The position numbers and the translations under genes were made by a program. A stretch of DNA of 64,000 nt from Streptomyces massasporeus (GTDB lineage Bacteria; Actinomycetota; Actinomycetes; Streptomycetales; Streptomycetaceae): the NCBI RefSeq assembly GCF_014648995.1, contig NZ_BMSE01000004.1, positions 372,001 to 436,000 of the forward strand, written 5' to 3'. Under the pieces are notes generated by a model. It had not been told where the DNA came from. It ran no database searches and saw nothing but the letters and a program-made list of their open reading frames with translations. This document shows positions 49,977 to 60,310 of this stretch, one piece after another; the first letter of the stretch is position 1, and every line of letters starts with the position of its first letter.

Positions 49977-51973
49977 TACGCGGCCCTCCTCTGCACGTCC
50001 TTCACGAGCCCGGCGATGCTGTCCGCCCGCAGCTCGTCCAATGTCACGGCCGTACCGCCCAGTTCACCGGCGAGCTGCCCGGCGAGCCCCAGTCGCACCG
50101 GCCCCGACTCGCAGTCCACGACGACCGAGGCGACCCCGTCGGCCGCGAACAGCCGGGCCGCCCGCCCGGCCAGGGCGACCGGCTCCGGGCCGCCGGTGGC
50201 GCGCCCGTCCGTCACCAGCACGACCAGCGGCCGCCGCGCGGGATCGCGCAGCCGCTCCACGCGCAGCACGTCGTGCGCCCGCAGCAGCCCCGCCGCGAGC
50301 GGCGTCCGCCCGCCCGTCGGCAGCGTCTCCAGGCTGGCCGCCGCCGCGTCCACCGACGAGGTCGGCGGCAGCGCGACGTCCGCCTCCGTGCCGCGGAAGG
50401 TCACCAGGCCCACCTTGTCGCGCCGCTGATAGGCGTCCAGCAGCAGCGACAGCACGGCGCCCTTCACGGCGCTCATCCGCTGCCGTGCCGCCATCGACCC
50501 CGAGGCGTCCACGACGAACAGCACGAGATTGCCCTCGCGCCCCTCGCGGGTGGCCTGCCGCAGATCGTCCCGGCGCACCACCAGGCCCGGCCCGGACCGT
50601 CCGCGCGCCCGCTGGTGCGGCGCCGCCGCCTGCACGGTCGCCGCCAGGTGCAGCTTGGTGAGCGCGCCCCGGGGCCGCCGGGCCCCGGTCGTCCGCCCGT
50701 GCTCGGTCCGCGCCCGCGAACGCCGCCCGGCGGCACCCTCGCCGATGCCGGGCACGCTCAGCACCTTGGTGCGGAACGGCTCCGACGCCCGTACGGCCGA
50801 CTGCTCGCCGGCGCCCGTCGGCTGCGGCTGCCCGCCCTCGCCGGCCTCGGGCCGGGCCGCGGTGTCGTCGCCGCCCTGGGGCGCGTCGTCGGGTTCCGGC
50901 TGTCCGCCGCCCCCGCCGGGCCCGTCCGGGCCGGGGTCCGGATCCGGGTCGTCGTCGTCCGAGCCGCCGAACTCCTCCAGGGTCTCGTCGAGCTTGTCCT
51001 CGTCGAGCCCCGGCGCGTCGAAGGGGTTGCGCCGCCGCCGGTGCGGCAGCGCGAGCAGAGCCGCCTGCCGGACGTCCTCGGCGAGCACCTCCGTGCGCCC
51101 GGCCCAGGCGGCCAGCGCGGTGGCGGTCCGCGCCATCACGATGTCGGCGCGCATGCCGTCGACCTCGAAGGCCGCGCAGGTCGCCGCGATCTGCCGCAGC
51201 GCCCCGTCGCCCAGCCGCACGGACGGCAGCAGCTCCCGCGCGGCGACGATCCGCGCCCGTACCGCGGCCTCCTCCTCGGCCCAGCGCGCGGCGAAGGCGG
51301 CCGGGTCGTCGTCGTAGGCCAGGCGCCGCCTGACGACCTCCACCCGCTGGTCCGGCTCCCGCGAGGCCGCGACCTCCACGGTCAGCCCGAACCGGTCGAG
51401 CAACTGCGGCCGCAGCTCGCCCTCTTCGGGGTTCATGGTGCCGACGAGCAGGAAGCGGGCCGCGTGCCGCACGGAGACGCCCTCGCGTTCCACGTACGAG
51501 GCGCCCATCGCGGCGGCGTCCAGCAGCAGGTCGACCAGGTGGTCGTGGAGGAGGTTGACCTCGTCGACGTAGAGGATCCCGCGGTGCGCGTCGGCCAGCA
51601 GGCCCGGCTCGAAGGCCTTCACGCCCTCCGAGAGGGCCCGCTCGATGTCCAGTGCGCCCACGAGCCGGTCCTCGGAGGCGCCGACGGGCAGTTCGACCAT
51701 GCGCGCGGCCCGGGTCTCGAACGCCCCCGGCTCGTGCGGCCCGTCGGGGCAGCCGGGGTCGGGGGAGCCGGGGTCGCAGGAGAAGCGGCAGCCGGAGACG
51801 ACGTCCAGCGTCGGCATGAGCGCCGACAGCGCCCGCACCGCCGTCGACTTGGCCGTGCCCTTCTCGCCGCGCACCAGCACACCGCCGACCGCCGGGGACA
51901 CCGCGTTCAGCAGCAGCGCGAGCCGCAGGTCGTCCTGGCCCACGAGGGCCGTGAACGGAAAGGGGGTGCTCAC
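49976..51973 (-). CDS. Magnesium-chelatase-like ChlI-ChlD fusion, probable cobaltochelatase ATPase subunit
   Basis: About 665 residues. The GTG at 51973 overlaps the cobN stop. Residues about 1-320 are the AAA+ ChlI/BchI part (VLVRGEKGTAKSTAVRAL Walker A, ILYVDEVNLLHDHLVDLLLDAAAMG Walker B, VGTMNPEEGELRPQLLDRFGL sensor). About 345-420 is an acidic Pro/Gly-rich linker, and the C-terminal von Willebrand A domain has LVLFVVDASGSMAARQRMS (MIDAS) and LVTDGRATGG. Next to cobN it most likely replaces CobS/CobT in cobalt insertion, as known for actinobacteria. Confidence 0.92.
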   Translation of the reverse strand: MSTPFPFTALVGQDDLRLALLLNAVSPAVGGVLVRGEKGTAKSTAVRALSALMPTLDVVSGCRFSCDPGSPDPGCPDGPHEPGAFETRAARMVELPVGASEDRLVGALDIERALSEGVKAFEPGLLADAHRGILYVDEVNLLHDHLVDLLLDAAAMGASYVEREGVSVRHAARFLLVGTMNPEEGELRPQLLDRFGLTVEVAASREPDQRVEVVRRRLAYDDDPAAFAARWAEEEAAVRARIVAARELLPSVRLGDGALRQIAATCAAFEVDGMRADIVMARTATALAAWAGRTEVLAEDVRQAALLALPHRRRRNPFDAPGLDEDKLDETLEEFGGSDDDDPDPDPGPDGPGGGGGQPEPDDAPQGGDDTAARPEAGEGGQPQPTGAGEQSAVRASEPFRTKVLSVPGIGEGAAGRRSRARTEHGRTTGARRPRGALTKLHLAATVQAAAPHQRARGRSGPGLVVRRDDLRQATREGREGNLVLFVVDASGSMAARQRMSAVKGAVLSLLLDAYQRRDKVGLVTFRGTEADVALPPTSSVDAAAASLETLPTGGRTPLAAGLLRAHDVLRVERLRDPARRPLVVLVTDGRATGGPEPVALAGRAARLFAADGVASVVVDCESGPVRLGLAGQLAGELGGTAVTLDELRADSIAGLVKDVQRRAA

Positions 51974-54900
51974 TTCTCGTCGCCCTCCAAGTCGCCTTCG
52001 AGTTCCAGATAGGTGGCGCGCAGCCGTTCCAGCGTCTCCGCGTCCGGTTCGGCCCACAGGCCGCGGTCGGCGGCCTCCAGCAGCCGCTCGGTGATGCCGC
52101 GCAGCGCCCAGGGGTTGGACTTCTTCATGAAGTCCCGGTTCTCCGGGTCGAAGACGTACTCGGCGCTGAGTTTCTCGTACATCCAGTCGTCCACGACCCC
52201 GGCCGTGGCGTCGTACCCGAACAGGTAGTCCACGGTCGCCGCCATCTCGAAGGCGCCCTTGTAGCCGTGCCGCCGCATGGCCGCCATCCAGCGCGGGTTG
52301 ACCACCCGGGCGCGGAAGACGCGGTGCGTCTCCTCGCCGAGCGTGCGGGTCTTCACCTGGTCCGGGGTGGCCGAGTCGCCGACATACGCCTCGGGGCTGG
52401 CGCCCGTCAGGTGCCGCACCATGGCCACCATGCCGCCGTGGTACTGGAAGTAGTCGTCGGCGTCGACCAGGTCGTGCTCACGGGTGTCGACGTTCTTCGC
52501 GGCGACCGCGATCCGCTTGAACGCCGTCTCCATGTCCCCGCGCGCGGCCCGCCCGTCGAGCCCCCGGCCGTAGGCGTAGCCGCCCCACACCGCGTACACC
52601 TCGGCGAGGTCCGCGTCGGAGCGCCAGTTGCGGGCGTCGATCAGCGGCAGCAGACCGGCCCCGTACGCCCCCGGCTTGGAGCCGAAGATGCGAGCCGTGG
52701 CCCGGCGGCGGTCGCCGTGCTCGGCGGTGTCCTGGTCGGCGTGGGCCCGGACGTAGTTGGACTCCGCGGGCTCGTCCAGCTCGGCGACGGCGCGGACGGC
52801 GTCGTCGATCAGGCCCACGACGTGCGGGAACGCGTCCCGGAAGAAGCCCGAGATGCGGACCGTCACATCGATGCGCGGCCGGCCGAGCTCCGCCAGGGGG
52901 ACCACCTCGAACCCGGTCACGCGCCGCGAGGCGTCATCCCACACCGGCCGGCAGCCCAGCAGCGCCAGGATCTCGGCGATGTCGTCGCCCTGGGTGCGCA
53001 TCGCCGAGGTGCCCCACACCGTCAGCCCGACGGACGTCGGGTACTCACCGGTGTCCTGCAGATACCGCTGCACCAGCGAGTCCGCGAGCGACTGCCCGAC
53101 CTCCCAGCTCAGCCGGGACGGAATGGCCTTGGGGTCGACGGAGTAGAAGTTCCGGCCCGTCGGCAGGACGTTGACCAGCCCGCGGGTCGGCGAACCGGAG
53201 GGGCCGGCCGGGACGTAACCGCCGTTCAGGGCCCGCAGGATGTGCCCGATCTCGTCGGTGGTCTTCTCCAGCCGGGGCACGACCTCGGTGCAGGCGAACT
53301 CCAGCACCGCGACGGCTTCCGGCAGTTCGGTGCCGAGGACCTCCCGGACCAGCGGCGCGCTCTCGGCGACCGCCCAGCCGCGCTCCTCCATGCCCTCCGC
53401 GATCCGTCGGCACAGCTGCTCCAGCAGGTCGATCGCGTCGGCGGCACTGCGCGAGGGGCCGTCCACCAGGTCCGTCAACTCGACGGGCACCTTCACCGGA
53501 GCGCCCGGCTCGGCCAGCAGCTCCTTCTCCACCAGCCCGAAGTGCTGAGCCAGTGATGCCCGCAGGCCCGGCAGCGCGTTGGCCTGCCCGCCCCACACCT
53601 GCGAGGCGCGCAGCACGGCCAGCACGAGGTTGACGCGCGGCTCGCCGACCGGACCGCCGCCCAGGATGTGCAGTCCGTCGCGGATCTGCACGTCCTTGAT
53701 CTCGCACAGATAGCCGTCGATGTGCATGACGAACTCGTCGAACTCCGCGTCGTCCGGCTGCTCGTCGACGTGCAGGTCGTGGTGGAGCTCGGCCGCCTTC
53801 ACCAGCGTCCAGATCTGGGCGCGCACGGTCGGGGCCTTCGCCGGGTCCAGGTCGGAGACCAGCGCGTACTCGTCGAGGAGCTGCTCCAGCTTGGCCAGGT
53901 CGCCGTAGGTGTCGGCGCGGGCCATCGGCGGCACGAGGTGGTCGACGACCGTGGCGTGCCCGCGCCGCTTGGCCTGGGTGCCCTCGCCCGGGTCGTTGAC
54001 GATGAACGGGTAGATCAGCGGCAGGTCCCCGAGGACCGCGTCCGGGGCGCAGCCCCCGCTGAGCCCGAGGCCCTTGCCCGGCAGCCACTCCATGGTGCCG
54101 TGCTTGCCCATGTGCACGATGGCGTCGGCGCCGAAGCTGTTCTCCAGCCAGCGGTAGGCCGCCATGTAGTGGTGGGACGGCGGCATGTCCGGGTCGTGGT
54201 AGATCGCGATCGGGTTCTCGCCGAAGCCGCGCGGCGGCTGGATCATCACGACGACGTTCCCGAACTGCAGGGACGCCAGCACGATGTCGTCGCCGTCGAC
54301 GTACAGACTGCCCGGCGGCTCGCCCCACGCCTCGGTCATGGCGTCCTTCAGCTCCGGGTCGAGCTTCTCGAACCACGCCCGGTAGTCGGCCAGCGGCACC
54401 CGCGCGGGCGCGGCGGCCAGCTGCTCCTCCGTCAGCCACTCCACGTCGTGCCCACCGGCGTTGATGAGCCGGTGGATCAGCTCGTCACCCTCGTCCGGAT
54501 GCCCCTCGACGACGTACCCGGCGTCCCGCAGCGCGTCCAGCACGCGCACCGCCGAGGCCGGGGTGTCCAGCCCGACCGCGTTGCCGACGCGGGAGTGCTT
54601 GGTCGGGTACGCGGTGAACACCAGCGCGAGCTTCTTGTCCGCGTTCTCCTTGTGCTTCAGCCGCGCGTGCCGTACGGCGATGCCGGCGACGCGCCCCGCA
54701 CGCTCCGGGTCGGCGACGTAGACGGGCACGTCGTCCGGACCCTGCTCCTTGAAGGAGAACGGCACGGTGATCAGCCGCCCGTCGAACTCCGGGATGGCCA
54801 CCTGCATCGCGGCGTCCATGGGGGAGAGGGCGGCGTCCGAGTCCGCCCAGGCCTGCCGCGACGACGTGAGACACAGGCCCTGCAGCACGGGAATGTCCAG

Positions 54901-55626
54901 CTCGGCGAGGGCGCCGATGTCCCAGGCCTCCTCGTCGCCGCCCGCCGAGGCCTGCGAGGCGTGGGTGCCGCCCGCGGCGAGGACGGTGGCGACCAGGGTG
55001 TCCGCCTGCCCGAGGATCTCGTACAGCCCCGCGTCCGCCCCGCGCAGCGAACCGCAGTACACGGGAAGCGCGTTGGCGCCCCGCGCCTCGATCGCGTCGC
55101 ACAGGGTGTCCACGAAGCCGGTGTTGCCGCTCAGCTCGTGCGCCCGGTAGAAGAGCACGCCGACGGTCGGACGGCCCGGCACGAGTTCACGCTCGCCGTG
55201 GACGCCGTACTCGGGCATCTTCCGCGGCTCGTCGAACCCCTCGCCCGTCAGCAGCACGGTGTCGGAGAGGAACCGGGCGAGTTCGGTGAGGTTGTCCGGC
55301 CCGCCCTCCACGAGGTACCTCAGCGCCTCGGCGACGACACCGGCCGGCACGGACGACTCGGCCATCAGCTCCGCGTCCGGCACGGCCTCGCCGCCGAGCA
55401 GCACGGTCGGGATGCCGGACGCCTTCAGCGCGGCGAGCCCGTCCTCCCAGGCCCGCTTGCCGCCGAGCAGCCGGACGACGGCGATGCCCGCCCCGTCCAG
55501 CAGGGCCGGCAGCTCCTCCCGGACGTCCACGCGGGTCGGGTTGCCGATCCGGTAGTCGGCACCGGAGGCGGCCCGGGCCGCCAGCAGGTCCGTGTCGGCG
55601 GTGGACAACAACAACACAGTGCTCAT
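51970..55626 (-). CDS. cobN: Cobaltochelatase large subunit
   Basis: A 1218-residue homologue of CobN/BchH that binds hydrogenobyrinate a,c-diamide and inserts cobalt in the ATP-driven aerobic route. The ATG at 55626 overlaps the cobQ stop. Recognisable blocks are [87 protein letters not shown] and [27 protein letters not shown]. Length fits the family. The chelatase ATPase gene follows with a 4-base overlap. Confidence 0.97.
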   Translation of the reverse strand: MSTVLLLSTADTDLLAARAASGADYRIGNPTRVDVREELPALLDGAGIAVVRLLGGKRAWEDGLAALKASGIPTVLLGGEAVPDAELMAESSVPAGVVAEALRYLVEGGPDNLTELARFLSDTVLLTGEGFDEPRKMPEYGVHGERELVPGRPTVGVLFYRAHELSGNTGFVDTLCDAIEARGANALPVYCGSLRGADAGLYEILGQADTLVATVLAAGGTHASQASAGGDEEAWDIGALAELDIPVLQGLCLTSSRQAWADSDAALSPMDAAMQVAIPEFDGRLITVPFSFKEQGPDDVPVYVADPERAGRVAGIAVRHARLKHKENADKKLALVFTAYPTKHSRVGNAVGLDTPASAVRVLDALRDAGYVVEGHPDEGDELIHRLINAGGHDVEWLTEEQLAAAPARVPLADYRAWFEKLDPELKDAMTEAWGEPPGSLYVDGDDIVLASLQFGNVVVMIQPPRGFGENPIAIYHDPDMPPSHHYMAAYRWLENSFGADAIVHMGKHGTMEWLPGKGLGLSGGCAPDAVLGDLPLIYPFIVNDPGEGTQAKRRGHATVVDHLVPPMARADTYGDLAKLEQLLDEYALVSDLDPAKAPTVRAQIWTLVKAAELHHDLHVDEQPDDAEFDEFVMHIDGYLCEIKDVQIRDGLHILGGGPVGEPRVNLVLAVLRASQVWGGQANALPGLRASLAQHFGLVEKELLAEPGAPVKVPVELTDLVDGPSRSAADAIDLLEQLCRRIAEGMEERGWAVAESAPLVREVLGTELPEAVAVLEFACTEVVPRLEKTTDEIGHILRALNGGYVPAGPSGSPTRGLVNVLPTGRNFYSVDPKAIPSRLSWEVGQSLADSLVQRYLQDTGEYPTSVGLTVWGTSAMRTQGDDIAEILALLGCRPVWDDASRRVTGFEVVPLAELGRPRIDVTVRISGFFRDAFPHVVGLIDDAVRAVAELDEPAESNYVRAHADQDTAEHGDRRRATARIFGSKPGAYGAGLLPLIDARNWRSDADLAEVYAVWGGYAYGRGLDGRAARGDMETAFKRIAVAAKNVDTREHDLVDADDYFQYHGGMVAMVRHLTGASPEAYVGDSATPDQVKTRTLGEETHRVFRARVVNPRWMAAMRRHGYKGAFEMAATVDYLFGYDATAGVVDDWMYEKLSAEYVFDPENRDFMKKSNPWALRGITERLLEAADRGLWAEPDAETLERLRATYLELEGDLEGDEK

Positions 55627-57131
55627 GCGGGTGCTCCCGGTGGAATGAAGGGCAGTCCTTGCGGCGCGCCGGACTCGATGAGCCGCCACAGCGCGTCGGT
55701 GTCCGCGTGCTGTTCGATCAGGTCGCCGAGCCGGTCGAGCTGCTCCTCGCGCAGCGCGGCGAACGAGGTGTCCGGCGCGGGCACGAAGCGGCGGCCCGCG
55801 GCGGCCGCCACCTCGCGCAGAAAGGCCCGCCGGAAGCCGTCCGACTCCAGCGAGCCGTGCCAGTGCGTGCCCCAGGTCTGGCCGACCCGGCAGCCGTCAA
55901 GGAAGGGGGTGCCGCCCTGGACTTCGGCGACGCCGTGGTGGATCTCGTAGCCCTCGACGCGTTCCCCGAGGGCCTCGCCCCGCGGCCTGGTGAGGGTCTT
56001 CTCGCGAGCGAACCGCACCCGCACGGGCAGGATCCCGAGCCCGTCGACGTGACCCCGGCGGCTCTCCACGGCGTCCTCGATGTGCTCGCCGAGGATCTGG
56101 AAGCCGCCGCAGATGCCGAGGACGGGCCGCTGCTCGGCGGCCCTGCGGACCAGGGCGTCGGCGAGCCCGCGTTCGCGCAGCCACTCCAGCGCCCTGACCG
56201 TCCCGCGGGTGCCGGGCACGATGACGAGGTCGGCGTCGGACAGTTCCTCCGGCCGGTCCACGAACCGCACCACGACGCCCGGTTCGGCGGCCAGCGCGTC
56301 CACGTCGGTGAAGTTGGACATGAGCGGCACGGCGCAGACCGCGACGCGCAGCACGTCCTCGCCGACCGGCGGGGCGACCACGGACTCCCGCACGGCTCCC
56401 CGCAGGGAGACCCTGAGGCCGTCCTCCTCGTCGATCCCGAGCCCGTGCCGGAACGGCAGCACGCCGTAGGTCTTCCGCCCCGTGAGCCCGTGCAGCATGT
56501 CCAGGCCCGGCTCCAGCAGGGAGACGTCCCCGCGGAACTTGTTGACGAGGAACCCGGCGACGCAACGCTGGTCCTCGGGCGACAACAGCGCCACCGTCCC
56601 GAAGAACGAGGCGAACACCCCGCCCCGGTCGATGTCGCCGACGACGAGCACGGGCAACCCGGCGTTCCGGGCGATCCCCATGTTCACGATGTCCGTCCGC
56701 CGCAGGTTGATCTCGGCGGGAGAACCCGCCCCCTCACAGATCACCGCGTCATACGTGCCCCGCAACTGCTCCAGGCAGTCCAGCACCGTCCCGAGCAGCC
56801 GCTGTTGCCGTCCGCCGTGGTAGCCGCGCGCACTCATCTCCCCGACCGGCTTGCCCAGCAGCACGACCTGACTGCTCTGCTCGCCACCGGGCTTGAGCAG
56901 CACCGGGTTCATCAGCGCGGTCGGCTCGACCCGGCAGGCCTGCGCCTGCATGGCCTGCGCCCGCCCGATCTCGGCCCCCTCCGTGGTCACGAAGGAGTTC
57001 AGGGACATGTTCTGCGCCTTGAAGGGCGCGACTTTGACGCCCTGCCGCACCAGCCACCGGCAGATCCCGGCGGTCACGACGCTCTTGCCGGCGTCGGAGG
57101 TGGTTCCGGCGACGAGAAGCCCACCGCTCAT
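55623..57131 (-). CDS. cobQ: Cobyric acid synthase
   Basis: A 502-residue glutamine amidotransferase adding the b, d, e and g amides. [27 protein letters not shown] is the ATP site, [27 protein letters not shown] and [15 protein letters not shown] are diagnostic, and the glutaminase domain has [16 protein letters not shown] and [15 protein letters not shown] with the catalytic Cys. One base separates its ATG from the cobD stop; its end overlaps cobN. Confidence 0.97.
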   Translation of the reverse strand: MSGGLLVAGTTSDAGKSVVTAGICRWLVRQGVKVAPFKAQNMSLNSFVTTEGAEIGRAQAMQAQACRVEPTALMNPVLLKPGGEQSSQVVLLGKPVGEMSARGYHGGRQQRLLGTVLDCLEQLRGTYDAVICEGAGSPAEINLRRTDIVNMGIARNAGLPVLVVGDIDRGGVFASFFGTVALLSPEDQRCVAGFLVNKFRGDVSLLEPGLDMLHGLTGRKTYGVLPFRHGLGIDEEDGLRVSLRGAVRESVVAPPVGEDVLRVAVCAVPLMSNFTDVDALAAEPGVVVRFVDRPEELSDADLVIVPGTRGTVRALEWLRERGLADALVRRAAEQRPVLGICGGFQILGEHIEDAVESRRGHVDGLGILPVRVRFAREKTLTRPRGEALGERVEGYEIHHGVAEVQGGTPFLDGCRVGQTWGTHWHGSLESDGFRRAFLREVAAAAGRRFVPAPDTSFAALREEQLDRLGDLIEQHADTDALWRLIESGAPQGLPFIPPGAPA

Positions 57132-57132
57132 G

Positions 57133-58122
57133 TCATTTCCCCCTCTTCAGCGACCGCGCGCCCTTGAGCGACGGCGTACTCCCGAGCCATCGCGCACTCC
57201 TGAGCAACCGCGCACCGGCGCACACCCCGAGCGCGAGCCAGGTGACGCGCTTCGACAGCCGCACGGCCCGCTCGACGTCGTGCGTGCCGACGGCCCGTCC
57301 CTGCGTGTTCAGCACGGGCCGGTGCTCCACCCGCCCGCCGTACGAGAGCGTCCCGCCCAGCCGCACCCCGAGCGCCCCCGCGAACGAGGCCTCCACGGGA
57401 CCGGCGTTGGGACTCGGATGCTGCGCCGCGTCGGCCCGCCACGCCCGCACGGCCCCCCGCGGATCCGGCCCGGCCAGCACGGCGAGAACGGCGGTCAGCC
57501 GCGCTCCCGGCCACCCCGCGAGGTCGTCCAGCCGCGCGGAGGCCCACCCGTACCGGCGGTACCGGGCCGACTTGTGCCCGACCATGGCGTCCAGGGTGTT
57601 GACGGCCCGGAACCCGAGCAGCCCCGGCACCCCGCCGACGGCCCCCCACACCAGCGCCCCCACCACGGCGTCGGAGGTGTTCTCGGCGACCGACTCGACC
57701 ACGGCCCGGGCCATGCCGTCGGCGTCGAGGGCCTGCGGGTCCCGCCCGCACAGATGCGGCAGCCGGACCCGGGCCGCCTCGACGTCCCCGGCCTCCAGGG
57801 CACGCCCGATGGTCCGTGCCTCCCGGGCCAGCGACGTACCCCCGACGACGGCCCAGGTGGCGGCGCCGGTCAGTGCGACGGAGGCGACGGCGGACGGCCG
57901 CACGGCACGCGCGGCGACGGACCCGAGGGCGACGGCCCCTCCGGCACACACGGCGGTGTGCAGCGCGCCCCACCCGCGGTGGTCCCGCCACAACACCCGT
58001 TCCACGGCACCCGCGGCCCGCCCGAACGCGGCGACCGGATGCCCCCGGCGAGGATCACCGAGCAGCAGGTCACCGATCAGGCCGGCGGCGGCGCCGTACG
58101 CGAAGACGCGACCGGCACCCAT
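57133..58122 (-). CDS. cobD: Adenosylcobinamide-phosphate synthase (membrane)
   Basis: A 329-residue CbiB/CobD-type membrane protein attaching aminopropanol (phosphate) to cobyric acid. [31 protein letters not shown] at the N-terminus, [64 protein letters not shown] and [21 protein letters not shown] are signature stretches. It is the first large gene of the cob operon. No clear ribosome site precedes the ATG; the stop codon of a small upstream reading frame ends 4 bases before it, so translation may be coupled to that frame. Confidence 0.95.
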   Translation of the reverse strand: MGAGRVFAYGAAAGLIGDLLLGDPRRGHPVAAFGRAAGAVERVLWRDHRGWGALHTAVCAGGAVALGSVAARAVRPSAVASVALTGAATWAVVGGTSLAREARTIGRALEAGDVEAARVRLPHLCGRDPQALDADGMARAVVESVAENTSDAVVGALVWGAVGGVPGLLGFRAVNTLDAMVGHKSARYRRYGWASARLDDLAGWPGARLTAVLAVLAGPDPRGAVRAWRADAAQHPSPNAGPVEASFAGALGVRLGGTLSYGGRVEHRPVLNTQGRAVGTHDVERAVRLSKRVTWLALGVCAGARLLRSARWLGSTPSLKGARSLKRGK

Positions 58123-58126
58123 GGGC

Positions 58127-58186
58127 TCAGCCGGCCAGGAGGGCGGGCAGGGGAGGGGTGGTGAACCTCGATCGGCAGCCGCGCAT
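58127..58186 (-). CDS. Possible 19-residue leader peptide between the B12 riboswitch and cobD
   Basis: An ATG frame encodes MRGCRSRFTTPPLPALLAG and stops 4 bases before cobD. A GAGGA ribosome-site candidate lies about 14 bases upstream, rather far. Its position after the riboswitch and the missing ribosome site of cobD suggest that the riboswitch may act on this frame and cobD may be translated by reinitiation. Its expression is not shown, and so short a frame can arise by chance. Confidence 0.4.
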   Translation of the reverse strand: MRGCRSRFTTPPLPALLAG

Positions 58187-58234
58187 GGCGATATGTGTCC
58201 TCACTCAGGGTGTCCGCGCCCTGGTTCGACGAGA

Positions 58235-58366
58235 CCGGCGGTGAGAGTTCCTGGCTCCCGGGGATTGCTACCCCGGTGACAGTGGCGGGACCGCGCCGGA
58301 CTTGCACCGGCTTCCTCTCCTGCCGCCGTATTGGCCCCGGCAGTCCACCACGGCCGGGAACCGCCG
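58235..58366 (-). promoter_or_regulatory. Cobalamin (adenosylcobalamin) riboswitch
   Basis: Read on the minus strand, the conserved core is present: GCCGGTGCAAGTCCGGC (58295-58311), then GCGGTCCCGCCACTGT with the B12 box GCCACTG at 58280-58286, then AGCCAGGAAC near 58250. Closing arms near 58357-58366 and 58235-58251 can pair (CGGCGGTTCC with GGAACT-CTCA-CCGCCG). It lies 112 bases ahead of cobD and should switch the whole cob operon off when B12 is plentiful. No strong terminator follows, so control of translation is likely. Confidence 0.93.
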
Positions 58367-58436
58367 TCAACTTGCCGTTGACCTGCGAGGGGAGAGTGTG
58401 CAGAACCCCACATCGGCCCCTCCCGTACACACGACG

Positions 58437-58474
58437 ACCGGGCGGCACGGAACCGGAGTTCCGTGCCGCCCGGT
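58437..58474. terminator. Terminator after the phosphate-transporter operon
   Basis: A perfect 17-bp stem (58437-58453 with 58458-58474) carries the stable tetraloop CGGA. It lies 24 bases after the small membrane protein gene and insulates the cob riboswitch from readthrough. Confidence 0.85.
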
Positions 58475-58497
58475 GGACCCGTCGTGACGTCAGGCCC

Positions 58498-58719
58498 TCA
58501 GGCCACGATCAGATAGATCCCGTACCCCACGGCCGCCGCGCACGCCGCGAAGCAGGCGTACGCGCCGGTGACCGCGAGCCCCGCGGACCCGCCCTCCGCC
58601 ACCGCACGTTCGCGGCGCGACAGGCCGGTGATGCCGAGGGTGAACAGGCCGACGAGGGCCACGGTGACCACGAGGCTGACACCGAAGACGGAACCGAGGG
58701 CCGCCCAGTCGATCTTCAT
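58498..58719 (-). CDS. Small two-helix membrane protein downstream of the phosphate transporter
   Basis: A 73-residue protein, MKIDWAALGSVFGVSLVVTVALVG at the N-terminus and AYACFAACAAAVGYGIYLIVA at the C-terminus, with a short charged loop (SRRERAVAEGG) between two predicted membrane helices. The ATG at 58719 follows AAGGAAGAG. It lies 28 bases after the PiT transporter on the same strand and is probably cotranscribed. No domain is recognised; it may assist the transporter, which is inferred from position. Confidence 0.8.
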   Translation of the reverse strand: MKIDWAALGSVFGVSLVVTVALVGLFTLGITGLSRRERAVAEGGSAGLAVTGAYACFAACAAAVGYGIYLIVA

Positions 58720-58747
58720 ATCGGAGACTCTTCCTTGTAACCGGGGG

Positions 58748-60013
58748 TCAGACCGTGGTGGTCGTGGTCGGCGTGCGCTCGGCGGTGGCCTGCGACGGGA
58801 ACGCGGGGACCGGGTCCTGCGACGCCGTGGCCGAACCACTCGCGGGGGGCGGCGTCACCGCGGCGATCGCTGTGGTGATCACGCCCGCGGGCTCCGCGGT
58901 GTCGGTGTCGGTGTCGGTGTCGTTGACGTTGGTGTGGTCGACCACCTCGCGCCGCGACAGCTTCCAGATCGCCGCGCTGGAGGCGATGAGGAAGACCGCC
59001 ACCACGGCGGTGCCCCAGCTGCCGAAGCCGGTGACGTACTCGGCGAGCGCGCCCACCAGGGCCGCCGCCGGGAGCGTCAGGCCCCATGCGACGAACATCC
59101 GCGTCGCGGTGGACCAGCGGACCACGCCGCCCTTGCGGCCGAGTCCGGCGCCCATCACCGAGCCGGAGACGGAGTGCGTCGTGGACAGGGAGAAGCCGAG
59201 GTGCGAGGAGGCGAGGATGACCGTGGCCGCGGAGGTCTGGGCGGCGAAGCCCTGCTGCGGCTGGAGGTCGGTCAGGCCCTTGCCCATGGTGCGGATGATG
59301 CGCCAGCCACCCAGGTACGTGCCCAGTGCGATGGCGAGACCCGCCGAGAGGATGACCCACATGGGCGGGTCGGAGTCGGGCGCGACGGCGCCGCCGGCGA
59401 CCAGGGCGAGGGTGATGACACCCATCGTCTTCTGCGCGTCGTTGGTGCCGTGGGCCAGGGAGACCAGGCCCGCGGAGGCGATCTGGCCGGCCCGGTAGCC
59501 CTTCTTGGACGCGTTGCCGTCGGCCTTGCGGCCCAGGGAGTACGTCAGCCGCGTGGCGAGCAACGCCGCGATGCCCGCGACGAGCGGGGCGGCGATCGCC
59601 GGGATGAGCACCTTGGTGACCAGCACGTCGCCGTGCACCGCGCCGACGCCCGCCGAGGCGATCGTGGCGCCGATCAGACCGCCCATGAGGGCGTGGGAGG
59701 AGCTGGACGGCAGACCGACCAGCCAGGTCAGCAGATTCCAGAGGATCGCGCCGACCAGGGCGGCGAAGATGACCTCGGGGCGGATGCCGGCCTCGTCGAC
59801 GAGGCCCTTTGAGATCGTGTTGGCGACTTCGACGGACAGGAAGGCGCCGACCAGGTTGAGGACCGCGGACATGGCCACCGCAACCTTGGGCTTCATGGCG
59901 CCCGTGGAAATGGTCGTGGCCATCGCGTTCGCGGTGTCGTGGAAACCGTTCGTGAAATCGAACGCGAGAGCGGTTACCACCACAATCGCGAGGATCAGCG
60001 AGAAGCTTTCCAT
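58748..60013 (-). CDS. Low-affinity inorganic phosphate transporter, PiT family (PitH2-like)
   Basis: A 421-residue polytopic protein with the PiT duplication: FDFTNGFHDTANAMATTISTGAMKP at the N-terminus and SAGLVSLAHGTNDAQKTMGVITLAL in the second half, each holding the phosphate-site Asn/Asp. GLPSSSSHALMGGLIGA and SLSTTHSVSGSVMGAG are repeated helix motifs. The tail after about residue 375 is Thr/Asp/Pro-rich and cytoplasmic, with a run of alternating Asp and Thr. It moves metal-phosphate with protons. PHO-box repeats upstream place it under PhoP. No good ribosome site is seen before the ATG. Confidence 0.95.
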   Translation of the reverse strand: MESFSLILAIVVVTALAFDFTNGFHDTANAMATTISTGAMKPKVAVAMSAVLNLVGAFLSVEVANTISKGLVDEAGIRPEVIFAALVGAILWNLLTWLVGLPSSSSHALMGGLIGATIASAGVGAVHGDVLVTKVLIPAIAAPLVAGIAALLATRLTYSLGRKADGNASKKGYRAGQIASAGLVSLAHGTNDAQKTMGVITLALVAGGAVAPDSDPPMWVILSAGLAIALGTYLGGWRIIRTMGKGLTDLQPQQGFAAQTSAATVILASSHLGFSLSTTHSVSGSVMGAGLGRKGGVVRWSTATRMFVAWGLTLPAAALVGALAEYVTGFGSWGTAVVAVFLIASSAAIWKLSRREVVDHTNVNDTDTDTDTAEPAGVITTAIAAVTPPPASGSATASQDPVPAFPSQATAERTPTTTTTV

Positions 60014-60060
60014 TTACCCAGGCAATCGTTCGAGGTCATTGGCCAGACGAACGTAGGCAA

Positions 60061-60104
60061 CCTGAGTGAACGGAAGATGAACTGGGAGGGGCGCAGGGGT
60101 GACC
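60061..60104 (-). promoter_or_regulatory. PHO-box array upstream of the phosphate transporter
   Basis: On the minus strand, 11-base direct repeats lie in exact phase: GGTCACCCCTG (60094-60104), a degenerate unit (60083-60093), GTTCATCTTCC (60072-60082) and GTTCACTCAGG (60061-60071). These match the PhoP direct-repeat consensus G(G/T)TCAYYYR(G/C)G. They lie 48-91 bases before the start codon. The rest of 60014-60310 holds no gene. Confidence 0.8.
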
Positions 60105-60180
60105 GCAACGGGGGGTCCTCGTTCCGCCCCGGAACAGCGGCCTCCGCGCCCGCGCGACCAGGTACCCCGAGCGATCCGTT

Positions 60181-60196
60181 TCACTCGATCGAGTGA
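60181..60196. promoter_or_regulatory. 16-bp palindrome upstream of the aldolase gene
   Basis: TCACTCGATCGAGTGA is a perfect palindrome about 115 bases before the aldolase ATG and beyond the PHO boxes of the divergent gene. It is a candidate operator for either gene. Confidence 0.45.
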
Positions 60197-60310
60197 CCCT
60201 TTGACCACGCTCTGTCCAGCAGGGCCGGCCGGTCGTGATCGTTTCGGTTTCCGGGCCTGAAGTGCCCCCGCCCGGCGGCGTTTTGACCCCTTCCCTGGCA
60301 GGATCGCGGC

